Part shown: piece after piece, positions 6,356-13,078 of the stretch
How positions within the stretch are numbered: position 1 is the stretch's first letter
Layout: each line of letters opens with the position of its first letter
Source: an uncultured Clostridia bacterium
Lineage (GTDB): Bacteria; Bacillota; Clostridia; TANB77; CAG-508
DNA length: 13,078 nt
Reading direction: 5' to 3'
Assembly (NCBI GenBank): GCA_934155165.1
Contig: CAKPGS010000031.1
Location: 1 to 13,078, forward strand
The notes under the pieces: model-generated
What the model saw: the letters and a program-made list of their open reading frames with translations, nothing else
Databases searched by the model: none
What the model was told of the DNA's origin: nothing
Translations under genes and position numbers: made by a program

Positions 6356-6390
6356 GGCGGTCAATGACCGCCGATACAACGTTTGACGTT
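6356..6390 (-). repeat. GC-rich intergenic hairpin repeat, copy 3 (after pgi)
   Basis: On the minus strand the flank ACGTCAAACGTTGTATC leads into a perfect hairpin, GGCGGTCA-T-TGACCGCC (8-bp arms). The flank matches copies 1 and 2 (ATGTCAAATGTTGTA), but the hairpin arms have a different sequence that remains complementary. It starts right at the pgi stop codon and lies upstream of the deacetylase ribosome binding site. Confidence 0.7.
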
Positions 6391-7703
6391 TATTTTGTGT
6401 AACCTGGTTTTTCTAACATTTCAAACATGTTTGTTTTATATTTTTCTACTCCTGGTTGATTAAATGGATTTACTCCTAGCAAACTTCCTGAAACTGCACA
6501 TGCTAGTTCAAAGAAATATATTAAATGTCCTATTGTTTCTTCATTTAATTTTTCTATATTTATTAGAATATTTGGTACATCATCATCTACATGTGCTTTT
6601 ATGGTTGCTTCCATTGCTGTTTTATTTACATAGTCTATTGTTTTTCCTTTTAAATAGTTTAGTCCATCTAAGTTGTCTTCATCTGCTTTTATTCGTATGT
6701 CTGTTTTACATTTTTCTATATTTAATACTGTTTCAAATAAATTACGTCTTCCTTGTTGTATGTATTGTCCAATTGAGTGTAAATCTGTTGTAAATTCTGC
6801 TCCTGTTGGGAATATTCCTTTATTTTCTTTTCCTTCGCTTTCTGCAAATAGTTGCTTCCACCATTCTATAAAATAATGTAATTTTGGTTCATAATCTACT
6901 AATATTTCTATATTTTTTTCTTTTTCATATAAGATATTTCTTGCAACTGCATATTGATAACATTCATTATATTTTAGGTTACTATCTGCATATTTTTCTT
7001 GTGCCTCTAATGCTCCTGCCATTAATTTATCTATATTAATTCCTGCTGTTGCTATTGGAAGAAGTCCTACTGCTGTAAGTACTGAATATCTTCCTCCTAT
7101 ATTATCTGGTACTACAAATTTCTCGTATCCTTCTTCATCTGCAAGTTGTTTTAATGCTCCTTTTTGTTTATCTGTTGTAACATATATTCTGCTTCTTGCT
7201 TCTGCTATTCCATATCTGTTTTCTAAGCATTCTCTAAATATTCTAAATGCTATTGCTGGTTCTGTTGTTGTTCCAGATTTTGATATTACATTAATTGAAA
7301 AGTCTCTGTCTTCTATAAATTCTATAACATCGTTTATATAATCTGGGTTCATATTGTTTCCTACAAATATTATTTTAGGAAACTTTGCATCATCATCTGA
7401 AATTGAATTTGTAAATGAGTTTGTTAGAGCTTCTATAACAGCTCTTGCTCCTAAATATGAGCCACCTATTCCTATTACTACTAATACATCTGAATCATTT
7501 TTGATTTTATTTGCTGCTTTTTTTATTCTAGCAAATTCTTCCTTATCATAATTTGTTGGCAATGATAACCATCCCAAAAATTCTGTTTCTATTTTTTCTT
7601 TTATACGAAATCCTTCATGTATTCTTATAATATCTTTTTCGTATTTTTGCATTTCAGATTGTTCTACTCCTGCATATTTAAAATCTACTTTTATATCAGC
7701 CAT
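6390..7703 (-). CDS. pgi: Glucose-6-phosphate isomerase
   Basis: A 437-residue enzyme that interconverts glucose-6-phosphate and fructose-6-phosphate in the cytoplasm (glycolysis and supply of amino-sugar precursors for the wall). Visible motifs are GIGGSYLGARA (79-88 region), the phosphate-binding SKSGTTTEP (141-149), PGI signature GGRYSVLTAVG (203-213), catalytic Glu in AESEGKENKG (about 290), the His of TTDLHSIGQ (about 309), and the C-terminal signature NPFNQPGVEKYK with the catalytic Lys. Length fits the compact bacterial form. GGGAGTAGG lies upstream of the ATG; the start is 16 nt after the cysS stop. Confidence 0.97.
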   Translation of the reverse strand: MADIKVDFKYAGVEQSEMQKYEKDIIRIHEGFRIKEKIETEFLGWLSLPTNYDKEEFARIKKAANKIKNDSDVLVVIGIGGSYLGARAVIEALTNSFTNSISDDDAKFPKIIFVGNNMNPDYINDVIEFIEDRDFSINVISKSGTTTEPAIAFRIFRECLENRYGIAEARSRIYVTTDKQKGALKQLADEEGYEKFVVPDNIGGRYSVLTAVGLLPIATAGINIDKLMAGALEAQEKYADSNLKYNECYQYAVARNILYEKEKNIEILVDYEPKLHYFIEWWKQLFAESEGKENKGIFPTGAEFTTDLHSIGQYIQQGRRNLFETVLNIEKCKTDIRIKADEDNLDGLNYLKGKTIDYVNKTAMEATIKAHVDDDVPNILINIEKLNEETIGHLIYFFELACAVSGSLLGVNPFNQPGVEKYKTNMFEMLEKPGYTK

Positions 7704-7719
7704 AGCAACCTACTCCCTT

Positions 7720-9102
7720 TTATATTTTTTCTACTATCATTTCTTCTTTTGTATCTTTTACACTATATCCTTTGCTTTGAATTAAGTCTCTTAATTCATC
7801 TGATTTAGCCCAATTTTTATTTTTCCTTGCTTCTTTTCTTTCATATATTAGCTTTTCTATTTCTTCTGGTAATTTTTCTTTTTCTTCGCTTTTATTTATA
7901 TCTAAACTAAGTACTGTATCAAATTTTTCAAGTAGTTTTGCAAAGTCTTTTGACTTTTTACTTTCTTTAGCAACTTCCCATACTACACTCATAGCAGCTG
8001 GCATATTTAAGTCATCATTTATTGCTGAATGGAATTTTTCTTCATATTCCGCAATATTTTTTTCTTCTATTGTTTCTTCTCCTTTTAGATGCTTTTGATA
8101 CGCTTCTTTTAATCTTTCTAATGCTATTTTGGCAGAGTCCATAGCTTCCCATGTGAAGTTTAGTTTTTTTCTATATACCGTTGTATAACAGAACATTTTA
8201 TATACAAGTGGATTATAACCTTTATCTATTAAATCTTGTAATAGATATACATTTCCTAAACTTTTTGACATTTTTCCGCCATTCATAAGTAAATATTCTC
8301 CGTGCATCCAATAATTTGCAGGTATTTTACCTGAATAACCTTTGCTTTGTGCTATTTCGTTTTCGTGGTGGGTTGGAATTAAATCTATTCCTCCTGTATG
8401 TATGTCAAAAACTTCTCCTAAGTATTTTTGACTCATTGCTGAACATTCTATATGCCATCCTGGATAACTTAATCCCCATGGGCTTTCCCATTTCATTAAA
8501 TGATTTTCTGGTGCTTTTATCCATAATGCGAAATCATACGGATTTTTCTTTTCTTTATCTACTTCAACTCTTGCACCATGTTTTTGTTCTCTTAAATTTA
8601 TTCCAGATAAAATTCCGTAATCATCTAATTTTGATACATCGAAGTAAATTGCTGTTGAAGTTTCATATGCATAACCATTTTCCATTAATTTTTTTACATA
8701 ATTTAACATATCTTCTATATGTTCCGTTGCTTTACATACTATTTCTGGTCTTTGAATATTTAGTCTATCTAAATCATTAAAAAATCTCTTTGTATAATAT
8801 TCCGCAATTTCTAATGGTGTTTTTCCTTCTTCTTTTGCGGATTTTATCATTTTATCTTCGCCTTCATCTGCATCTGAAACTAAATGTCCTACATCTGTTA
8901 TGTTCATTACATGTTTTAATTTGTATCCATTATATTCTAGTGTTCTTCTTAAGGTGTCTTGAAATATATTTGTTCTCATATTTCCTATTGTTGCATCTTT
9001 GTATACTGTTGGACCACAAGAATATATTTTTACTTCTTCTTTATCCAATGGTCTAAATAAATCTTTTTTCTTTGTTAGTGTATTATAAAAGTATAAATCC
9101 AT
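7720..9102 (-). CDS. cysS: Cysteinyl-tRNA synthetase
   Basis: A 460-residue class I synthetase that charges tRNA-Cys. Zinc ligands are present: Cys29 (YSCGPTVY), Cys220 (WHIECSAMS), His245 and Glu249 (THHENEIAQ). The KMSKS loop is intact (277-281). The HIGH motif is unusual, T38-I-G-N41: the second His as Asn is common in the family, but the first His as Thr is not what I would expect. The C-terminal DALR-type and anticodon-binding part (~345-460) is present. AAGGAGG lies 4 nt before the ATG. The gene follows the class A PBP by 52 nt containing a small hairpin, and pgi follows after 16 nt. No T-box fits the upstream gap. Confidence 0.96.
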   Translation of the reverse strand: MDLYFYNTLTKKKDLFRPLDKEEVKIYSCGPTVYKDATIGNMRTNIFQDTLRRTLEYNGYKLKHVMNITDVGHLVSDADEGEDKMIKSAKEEGKTPLEIAEYYTKRFFNDLDRLNIQRPEIVCKATEHIEDMLNYVKKLMENGYAYETSTAIYFDVSKLDDYGILSGINLREQKHGARVEVDKEKKNPYDFALWIKAPENHLMKWESPWGLSYPGWHIECSAMSQKYLGEVFDIHTGGIDLIPTHHENEIAQSKGYSGKIPANYWMHGEYLLMNGGKMSKSLGNVYLLQDLIDKGYNPLVYKMFCYTTVYRKKLNFTWEAMDSAKIALERLKEAYQKHLKGEETIEEKNIAEYEEKFHSAINDDLNMPAAMSVVWEVAKESKKSKDFAKLLEKFDTVLSLDINKSEEKEKLPEEIEKLIYERKEARKNKNWAKSDELRDLIQSKGYSVKDTKEEMIVEKI

Positions 9103-9125
9103 ACTGCCTCCTTATATTATAATTT

Positions 9126-9146
9126 AAGGCGGATTTTTTCCGCCTT
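9126..9146. terminator. Small perfect hairpin between the PBP gene and cysS
   Basis: Arms AAGGCGGA and TCCGCCTT (8 bp) flank a five-base loop. Only the plus direction is followed by a good T-rich tail (TTATTTTATT). On the minus strand, the direction of the genes, the hairpin is followed by AAATTATAAT, so termination there should be weak. It may act as a partial terminator, an mRNA-stabilising hairpin at the PBP 3' end, or protection against antisense transcription. Confidence 0.5.
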
Positions 9147-9154
9147 TTATTTTA

Positions 9155-11851
9155 TTAATTTTCTGTACCATCAACAGTTGTATTTCCTTTGTCTGTATTA
9201 TTTGTTGTATTCCCTCCTGTTGTATTATCTTTTTTATTTACTGTTATTATAATTTTTGAACCTTCATCAACAGTTGTTCCAGATTTTATACTTTGTTTTA
9301 AAACAACTCCATCTTCTTTGCTTGAATCTGAATCATATTTTATTTCTACTTTTAACTTTAGTCCTTCTAATTTAGATTTCGCACTTGCTGATGTTTCTCC
9401 TATAACATTCGGAACTTCCACTCCTTTATTTTGTGGTGTTTCTACTGTTGTGTTTGTTTCTGGTGTTACTGGTGATGTGTGTACATTACATGTGTCTTTA
9501 GGTGCAGATGCTGAACCAGATAAATTTGAATTCCATAGTTTTCCATTATATTTTGATTCTTTTTCTGGTATTCCTCCAAATCTTCTTTGTTCTTTTTCTG
9601 GGCAAAACTCTGTTGCTATCATATTTGTTTCTTTACATATTTCTATTGCTGTTCCTGCTGTACATGTATCTGTTGGAACTGTTCCTTTTATAAATATGTC
9701 TGTTACTGTATTTGAACATCCTGCTGAAGGTAGTAATCCTGTATCTTTGCAAATTGTTGCCGTAACTATTCCTGTTGGTTCTTTAAAGGATTTACTTTCT
9801 AGTCCTTTATGAATTTCTTTAAATATTGCTGCACTTATTTTTCCGGCTGGGTTTCCTGAATAATGAACTGTTTCTTGATCATCATATCCATACCAAGTTG
9901 CTGCTGTATAATATGGTGTAAATTCACAAAGCCATCTATCATAATCATCGTTTGTTGTACCTGTTTTAGCACATACATCCATTCCAGAAATCGCACAATA
10001 TGTCGCTGTTCCTTTACTTCCTGTAACCGGTTGATTTAATATACTTTTTGTTACATATGCTGCTTGTTCTGAAAATACTCTTTCTTTCTTTTGATCTTGT
10101 TCTTTGTCTATTACAACATTTCCACCTTTATCTTCTATTTTTGTATAAAAAATTGGTTCTACATATTCTCCGCCATTTGCTATTGTTGCATATGCTGCTG
10201 CCATTTCTAATGGACTAATACCTTTTGTTAATCCTCCCAAGGCCATTGATAAGTTTTCATCATTTGCCGATTTATTGTCTTTGCTTGTAACCATAGATGA
10301 AATTCCCATTTTCTTCAAATACTCTATAGATTTTTGAGGTGTTAATTCAGCCATTATTTTTAAAGGAATAATATTTTGTGATATTTCTATTGCATCTCTA
10401 ACCGTTGATAGCCCTTTGTAACCACTATAATAGTTTTTAGGTTTATAATTTCCAAAGCTTGTTTCACAGTCATCATATACTGTTGCAGCTGTTATTATTT
10501 TTTCTTCAACTGCAGGTGCAATAACTGCAAGTGGTTTCATTGAAGATCCTGTTTGTCTTTTTGATTGAGTAGCCCTATTTAATCCATATGTAAAAGCATC
10601 ATCTCCTAATCCTCCTACTGTTCCTACTACTTTTCCTGTTGTATGGTCAATTATTACCATTGCTGCTTGAGAGTGTTTGTATTCTCCTGTATCTTCATCT
10701 TTGTTTTTCTTAGATTTTACAATATATTTATCTTTTTTAAATTCATCTTCCATAACACTTTGAACTGCTGAGTCTTGTGTTGTATAAATTTTATATCCTT
10801 TCGTATATAATTGAATTTCGGCCATTTCAGCACTCCATCCATTTTTTTCCATTAAGTCTTGTTTTGCTTGTTGAAGGGCTGCTATTGTATGATAAGAATG
10901 ACCTGAATTTGAATTTATATTTCCTTTTTTGAAAGCTAATCCATTTTCTACTTCTTTCATAGCATTGTTATATTCTTCATCGCTATCTATGTAACCTAAT
11001 TCATGCATTTTAGTTAAAACTGTTTGTGTTCTTTTTATTATTTTATCTTTTTGGTCTTGATTGTCGCTAAATGGTTTGTATAAACTTGGCGAATTGTTTA
11101 TTCCTGCTAAATATGCACATTCAGCTAAACTTAATTCATTTGCTGATTTACTAAAATATAATTGTGATGCGGTTTCGACACCATAAGCTTGACCTCCAAG
11201 GCCAATTAAATTCAAGTACAACTCTAATATTTGTTCTTTTGTAAGCATTTGTTCTACTTGGTATGCTTTAGACATTTCTTTTACTTTTCTTAATATTCCT
11301 GCAATTCCAGACCTATCTTTATCTTGAGTTAAGTTTTTCACTAATTGTTGTGTTATTGTACTTCCACCAAAAGATGAATTTCCACCTTTAAATACATAAT
11401 TAACAGTTGCTGCAGCTGTTCTTTTTAAATCCACCCCATGATGTTCATAAAATCTTTCATCTTCTATTGCAACAAAGGCCTTTGGTAAATATTTGTTCAT
11501 CTCATCTATTGTAATAACCTTTCTTTTTTCATCTTTTGAAAGTTCCGCTATTAAATTTCCATCTTTATCATATGCGGTTGCATTTACACTATTTAAAGTT
11601 AAATCTTCTTTGCTTATTTTAAAGTCATCTCCAAATAAACCAAAAAATGCTCCAGCAATTACACCTATTGCAATAATAATTAATGCTATTAGTGCTATTA
11701 CGCAAATTTTCATTACTTTCTTGAACTTTGGATGTTTGCTAACTTTTTTTCCTTTCTTATTTTTTACATTCTTGTTTTGTGTTTTTTCATCAGTAGAGTG
11801 TATACTACTATGTGATGTTCTATTACTTCTTCTATTATTGTATTCAGACAT
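9155..11851 (-). CDS. ponA: Class A penicillin-binding protein (bifunctional transglycosylase/transpeptidase) with PASTA domain
   Basis: An 898-residue membrane protein that polymerises glycan strands and cross-links peptides. Order: basic cytoplasmic tail (1-47), membrane segment ~48-72, GT51 domain with EDERFYEHHG (catalytic Glu130) and GGSTITQQLVKNL (163-174), then the transpeptidase with SxxK at S436-SMK439, SxN at S491-QN493 and KTGT at 629-632. After ~690 comes a tail with six cysteines (701, 712, 730, 739, 750, 788), a single PASTA domain (~810-873, VEVPNVIGETSASAK... to IIITVNK) and a Thr/Asn-rich end. The longer tail and PASTA domain are common in Clostridia. Start supported by AAGGAGGACTTAATA. 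Heads the operon. The symbol is by convention for class A PBPs; pbp1A is equally usual. Confidence 0.95.
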   Translation of the reverse strand: MSEYNNRRSNRTSHSSIHSTDEKTQNKNVKNKKGKKVSKHPKFKKVMKICVIALIALIIIAIGVIAGAFFGLFGDDFKISKEDLTLNSVNATAYDKDGNLIAELSKDEKRKVITIDEMNKYLPKAFVAIEDERFYEHHGVDLKRTAAATVNYVFKGGNSSFGGSTITQQLVKNLTQDKDRSGIAGILRKVKEMSKAYQVEQMLTKEQILELYLNLIGLGGQAYGVETASQLYFSKSANELSLAECAYLAGINNSPSLYKPFSDNQDQKDKIIKRTQTVLTKMHELGYIDSDEEYNNAMKEVENGLAFKKGNINSNSGHSYHTIAALQQAKQDLMEKNGWSAEMAEIQLYTKGYKIYTTQDSAVQSVMEDEFKKDKYIVKSKKNKDEDTGEYKHSQAAMVIIDHTTGKVVGTVGGLGDDAFTYGLNRATQSKRQTGSSMKPLAVIAPAVEEKIITAATVYDDCETSFGNYKPKNYYSGYKGLSTVRDAIEISQNIIPLKIMAELTPQKSIEYLKKMGISSMVTSKDNKSANDENLSMALGGLTKGISPLEMAAAYATIANGGEYVEPIFYTKIEDKGGNVVIDKEQDQKKERVFSEQAAYVTKSILNQPVTGSKGTATYCAISGMDVCAKTGTTNDDYDRWLCEFTPYYTAATWYGYDDQETVHYSGNPAGKISAAIFKEIHKGLESKSFKEPTGIVTATICKDTGLLPSAGCSNTVTDIFIKGTVPTDTCTAGTAIEICKETNMIATEFCPEKEQRRFGGIPEKESKYNGKLWNSNLSGSASAPKDTCNVHTSPVTPETNTTVETPQNKGVEVPNVIGETSASAKSKLEGLKLKVEIKYDSDSSKEDGVVLKQSIKSGTTVDEGSKIIITVNKKDNTTGGNTTNNTDKGNTTVDGTEN

Positions 11852-11892
11852 TATTAAGTCCTCCTTATTTATCTTATTTTTTATACAGGGAT

Positions 11893-11921
11893 ATTATATT
11901 ACAAATAATAAAAAAGATAAA
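11893..11921 (-). promoter_or_regulatory. Possible sigma-A promoter for the PBP operon
   Basis: On the minus strand a perfect -10 TATAAT (11893-11898) lies 17 nt from TTTATC (11916-11921), a poor -35 match. It is about 40 nt upstream of the PBP start and just downstream of the terminator of the preceding gene, where a promoter is needed. The surrounding DNA is very AT-rich, so chance matches are likely. Confidence 0.4.
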
Positions 11922-11951
11922 GACTTTTTATTAAATTTTAATATTAATATG

Positions 11952-12007
11952 AAAAGAGAGCATATTTATTATTTTCTCTACAAAAATAATAGATATGCCC
12001 TCTTTTT
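11952..12007. terminator. Bidirectional-looking intrinsic terminator after the coiled-coil gene
   Basis: Arms of 24 nt (11952-11975 and about 11984-12007) are complementary apart from two mismatches. On the minus strand the stem starts AAAAGAGGGCATATC and is followed by TTTT. On the plus strand it is followed by six T. It begins 7 nt after the stop codon at 12015 and separates this gene from the PBP operon. Confidence 0.8.
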
Positions 12008-12014
12008 TAGACTT

Positions 12015-12488
12015 TTATTTAGATGCTTGAATTTGTAATGTTTTTTCTAAGTAGTTTATTCTGTCTTCATGATTAAAAATTGCAGCTGAATTAATATTGT
12101 TTGACTTTTCTAAAACGTTTAATCTTTGATTTTGAATATCTTCTGTTTCGCTCTTGCTATTTAAACATTCAACAGCTAACGCAAAATCTCTTCCGTATTT
12201 TTCTTCAAAATAAGTCATTTGATCTGAAATTCTTTGGTCAATTCTTCTATAGAATTTTTCTTCTTGTTCTTTGAATCTTTGTTCAATTCTTTCATCCTGC
12301 TCTTTGAATCTTTTATCAATTCTTTCATCTTGTTCTTTGAATCTTTTATCAATTCTTTCGTCTTGCTCTTTGAATCTCTGTTCAAACTTCTCATCTTGCT
12401 CTTTGAATCTCTGATTCATTTCGTCTCGTAAGCCTCCAACTTCTGTTTTTACTATTACAGCAATTTGATTTAGATCTTCTTTTGTCAT
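12015..12488 (-). CDS. Coiled-coil protein with five 11-residue repeats, function unknown
   Basis: The start is placed at ATG 12488, not the upstream in-frame ATG at 12527: AAAGGAGGTGAAAAT sits directly before 12488, and the upstream ATG falls inside the promoter. The product has 157 residues with no signal peptide or membrane segment. Residues 1-26 are MTKEDLNQIAVIVKTEVGG plus a short linker. Residues 27-81 are five copies of an 11-mer of the form RFKEQDERIDK (consensus: RF-K-E-Q-D-E plus hydrophobic and charged residues), a hendecad coiled-coil. Residues 82-157 continue as helix with a heptad-like LNVLEKSNNINSAAIFNHEDRINYLEKTL. Likely a cytoplasmic oligomer or scaffold. It has its own promoter and terminator between uvrA and the PBP operon. 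I do not recognise a family. Confidence 0.8.
   Translation of the reverse strand: MTKEDLNQIAVIVKTEVGGLRDEMNQRFKEQDEKFEQRFKEQDERIDKRFKEQDERIDKRFKEQDERIEQRFKEQEEKFYRRIDQRISDQMTYFEEKYGRDFALAVECLNSKSETEDIQNQRLNVLEKSNNINSAAIFNHEDRINYLEKTLQIQASK
12246..12410 (-). repeat. Five tandem 33-bp repeats encoding the coiled-coil 11-mer
   Basis: The unit on the plus strand contains TCTTGCTCTTTGAATCT or close variants every 33 bp, five times. The inner copies (12312-12377) are nearly identical in DNA as well as protein, so the array arose or is homogenised by recent unit duplication. Because 33 is divisible by 3, copy-number change would alter coiled-coil length without breaking the frame. Confidence 0.85.
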
Positions 12489-12517
12489 ATTTTCACCTCC
12501 TTTTGAATATTTGTGAA

Positions 12518-12546
12518 ATTTTATCATATGTTTTTTGTTATTTCAA
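12518..12546 (-). promoter_or_regulatory. Sigma-A-type promoter of the coiled-coil gene
   Basis: On the minus strand TTGAAA (12541-12546) and TAAAAT (12518-12523) are separated by exactly 17 nt. A TG one base before the -10 makes it an extended -10. It lies about 30 nt upstream of the start codon at 12488. This is the best promoter match in the window. Confidence 0.7.
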
Positions 12547-12593
12547 TGCTTTTTTAACAAAATTATTTATAGAATTTCTTATATAAATAAATC

Positions 12594-12617
12594 AAAAGCG
12601 ACATAAGTCGCTTTTTT
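12594..12617. terminator. Intrinsic terminator between uvrA and the coiled-coil gene
   Basis: Arms AAAAGCGAC and GTCGCTTTT (9 bp) with a four-base loop. In the minus direction it lies about 75 nt after the uvrA stop and is followed by GATTTATTT; in the plus direction it is followed by TTATATT. It probably ends uvrA transcription, with efficiency in the minus direction limited by the broken T tract. Confidence 0.65.
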
Positions 12618-12643
12618 ATATTATAGAAAATTTCTTTTTTATT

Positions 12644-12670
12644 TGTAGAGACAGACGCCTCTGTCTGCCC
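12644..12670 (+). repeat. Probable fourth member of the hairpin repeat family (after uvrA), opposite orientation
   Basis: On the plus strand it begins TGTAGAG, like TGTAGGG of copies 1 and 2, then has arms AGACAGA and TCTGTCT around CGCC, and ends GCCC. Architecture (TGTAG entry, short hairpin, CCC exit, intergenic just beyond a stop codon) matches the other copies, but the arm sequence differs and the longer flank is absent. Membership is likely, not certain. Confidence 0.5.
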
Positions 12671-12691
12671 AGTATCAAAGCTACTTTTTAT

Positions 12692-13078
12692 CTACAAATA
12701 TTTTTTTAAGAATTTTCCTGTATAACTTTGCTCGTTTTTACAGATTTGCTCTGGTGAACCAACAGCTACAATTTGTCCTCCACCATTTCCTCCTTCTGGG
12801 CCTAAATCTATTATATAATCCGCTGTTTTTATTAAATCTAAATTGTGTTCAATAACAATTATGCTATTTCCTGTGTCTACAAGTCTTTGTAAAATATCTA
12901 CTAACTTATGAACGTCTGCTATATGTAAACCTGTTGTTGGTTCATCTAAAATATATAAAGTTTTTCCAGTTGCTCTTTTAGATAATTCTGTTGCAAGTTT
13001 TACACGTTGTGCTTCTCCTCCAGAAAGAGTTGTTGATGGTTGTCCAAGTTTTATATATCCTAGACCTACATCATATAA
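12692..13078 (-). CDS. uvrA: Excinuclease ABC subunit A (UvrA), C-terminal part only
   Basis: The last 128 residues are in the window, ending at TAG 12692-12694; the gene runs off the right edge in frame. It shows the second ATP-binding cassette of UvrA: entry DVGLGYIKLGQ, the ABC signature LSGGEAQRVKLA, Walker B LYILDEPTTGLH, the H-loop VIEHNLD, and the family ending ADYIIDLGPEGGNGGGQIVA. UvrA binds damaged DNA and loads UvrB in nucleotide excision repair. The C-terminal zinc finger lies further upstream in the protein and is not visible. It is separated from the coiled-coil gene by a hairpin repeat and a terminator. Confidence 0.97.
   Translation of the reverse strand, partial: LYDVGLGYIKLGQPSTTLSGGEAQRVKLATELSKRATGKTLYILDEPTTGLHIADVHKLVDILQRLVDTGNSIIVIEHNLDLIKTADYIIDLGPEGGNGGGQIVAVGSPEQICKNEQSYTGKFLKKYL

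Noticed and set aside
9189..9812. Plus-strand open frame of 207 codons opposite the PBP tail
   Set aside because: Mirrors the Thr/Gly/Asn-rich coding of the PBP tail; no start signal or recognisable domain, while the minus-strand gene is certain.
11493..12038. Plus-strand frame of 181 codons across the PBP start and the terminator
   Set aside because: It reads through a strong hairpin terminator and is antisense to two real genes.
12489..12527. Upstream ATG at 12527 as the coiled-coil gene start
   Set aside because: It overlaps the -10 element and has no ribosome binding site; 12488 has AAAGGAGG at ideal spacing.

Overview
The window looks like a chromosomal segment of an AT-rich Firmicute, most likely an uncultured gut Clostridia lineage. 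The basis is the low GC, strong AGGAGG-type ribosome binding sites, the class A PBP with a PASTA tail, the YkvU/KtrA-type potassium-channel domain, and a prepilin-like leader of the 'GITLIALVVTIIVLLILAG' type that I associate with such genomes. Every convincing gene is on the minus strand, so the window reads right to left.

Right side (13078 to about 12590): the 3' end of uvrA, a small hairpin repeat and a terminator. Next comes a monocistronic gene (12488-12015) with its own good promoter and terminator, encoding a 157-residue coiled-coil protein built on five 11-residue repeats. Middle (11851-2798): a long housekeeping run of class A penicillin-binding protein, cysS, pgi, a membrane-anchored polysaccharide deacetylase, truB, tyrS and a short KtrA-like protein. 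Spacing is mostly under 60 nt, so this is probably one or two transcripts combining cell-wall synthesis, glycolysis and translation functions. It ends at a strong minus-strand terminator (2541-2597). GC-rich hairpin repeats of one family lie just after the stop codons of pgi, tyrS and the KtrA-like gene, with a probable relative after uvrA.

About 520 bases (2277-2797) hold no ordinary gene. They contain one hairpin repeat, a possible 28-residue ORF carrying a (GA)15 microsatellite, the terminator and a 188-nt imperfect inverted repeat.

Left side (2290-1) is the accessory part. It has a secreted protein with a C-type-lectin/formylglycine-generating-enzyme-like look, followed by a prepilin-like modular surface protein that runs off the window. 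Both are broken by apparent single-base frameshifts, while all housekeeping genes are intact. The last ~50 codons of the secreted protein are about 49% GC in a surrounding of about 20-30%, with rare codons and many aromatic, Ser, Gly and Arg residues. This is what a variable region (VR) rewritten by a diversity-generating retroelement (DGR) would look like. No reverse transcriptase or template repeat is visible here, so the DGR assignment is inference: this would be a remote target of a DGR elsewhere in the genome.
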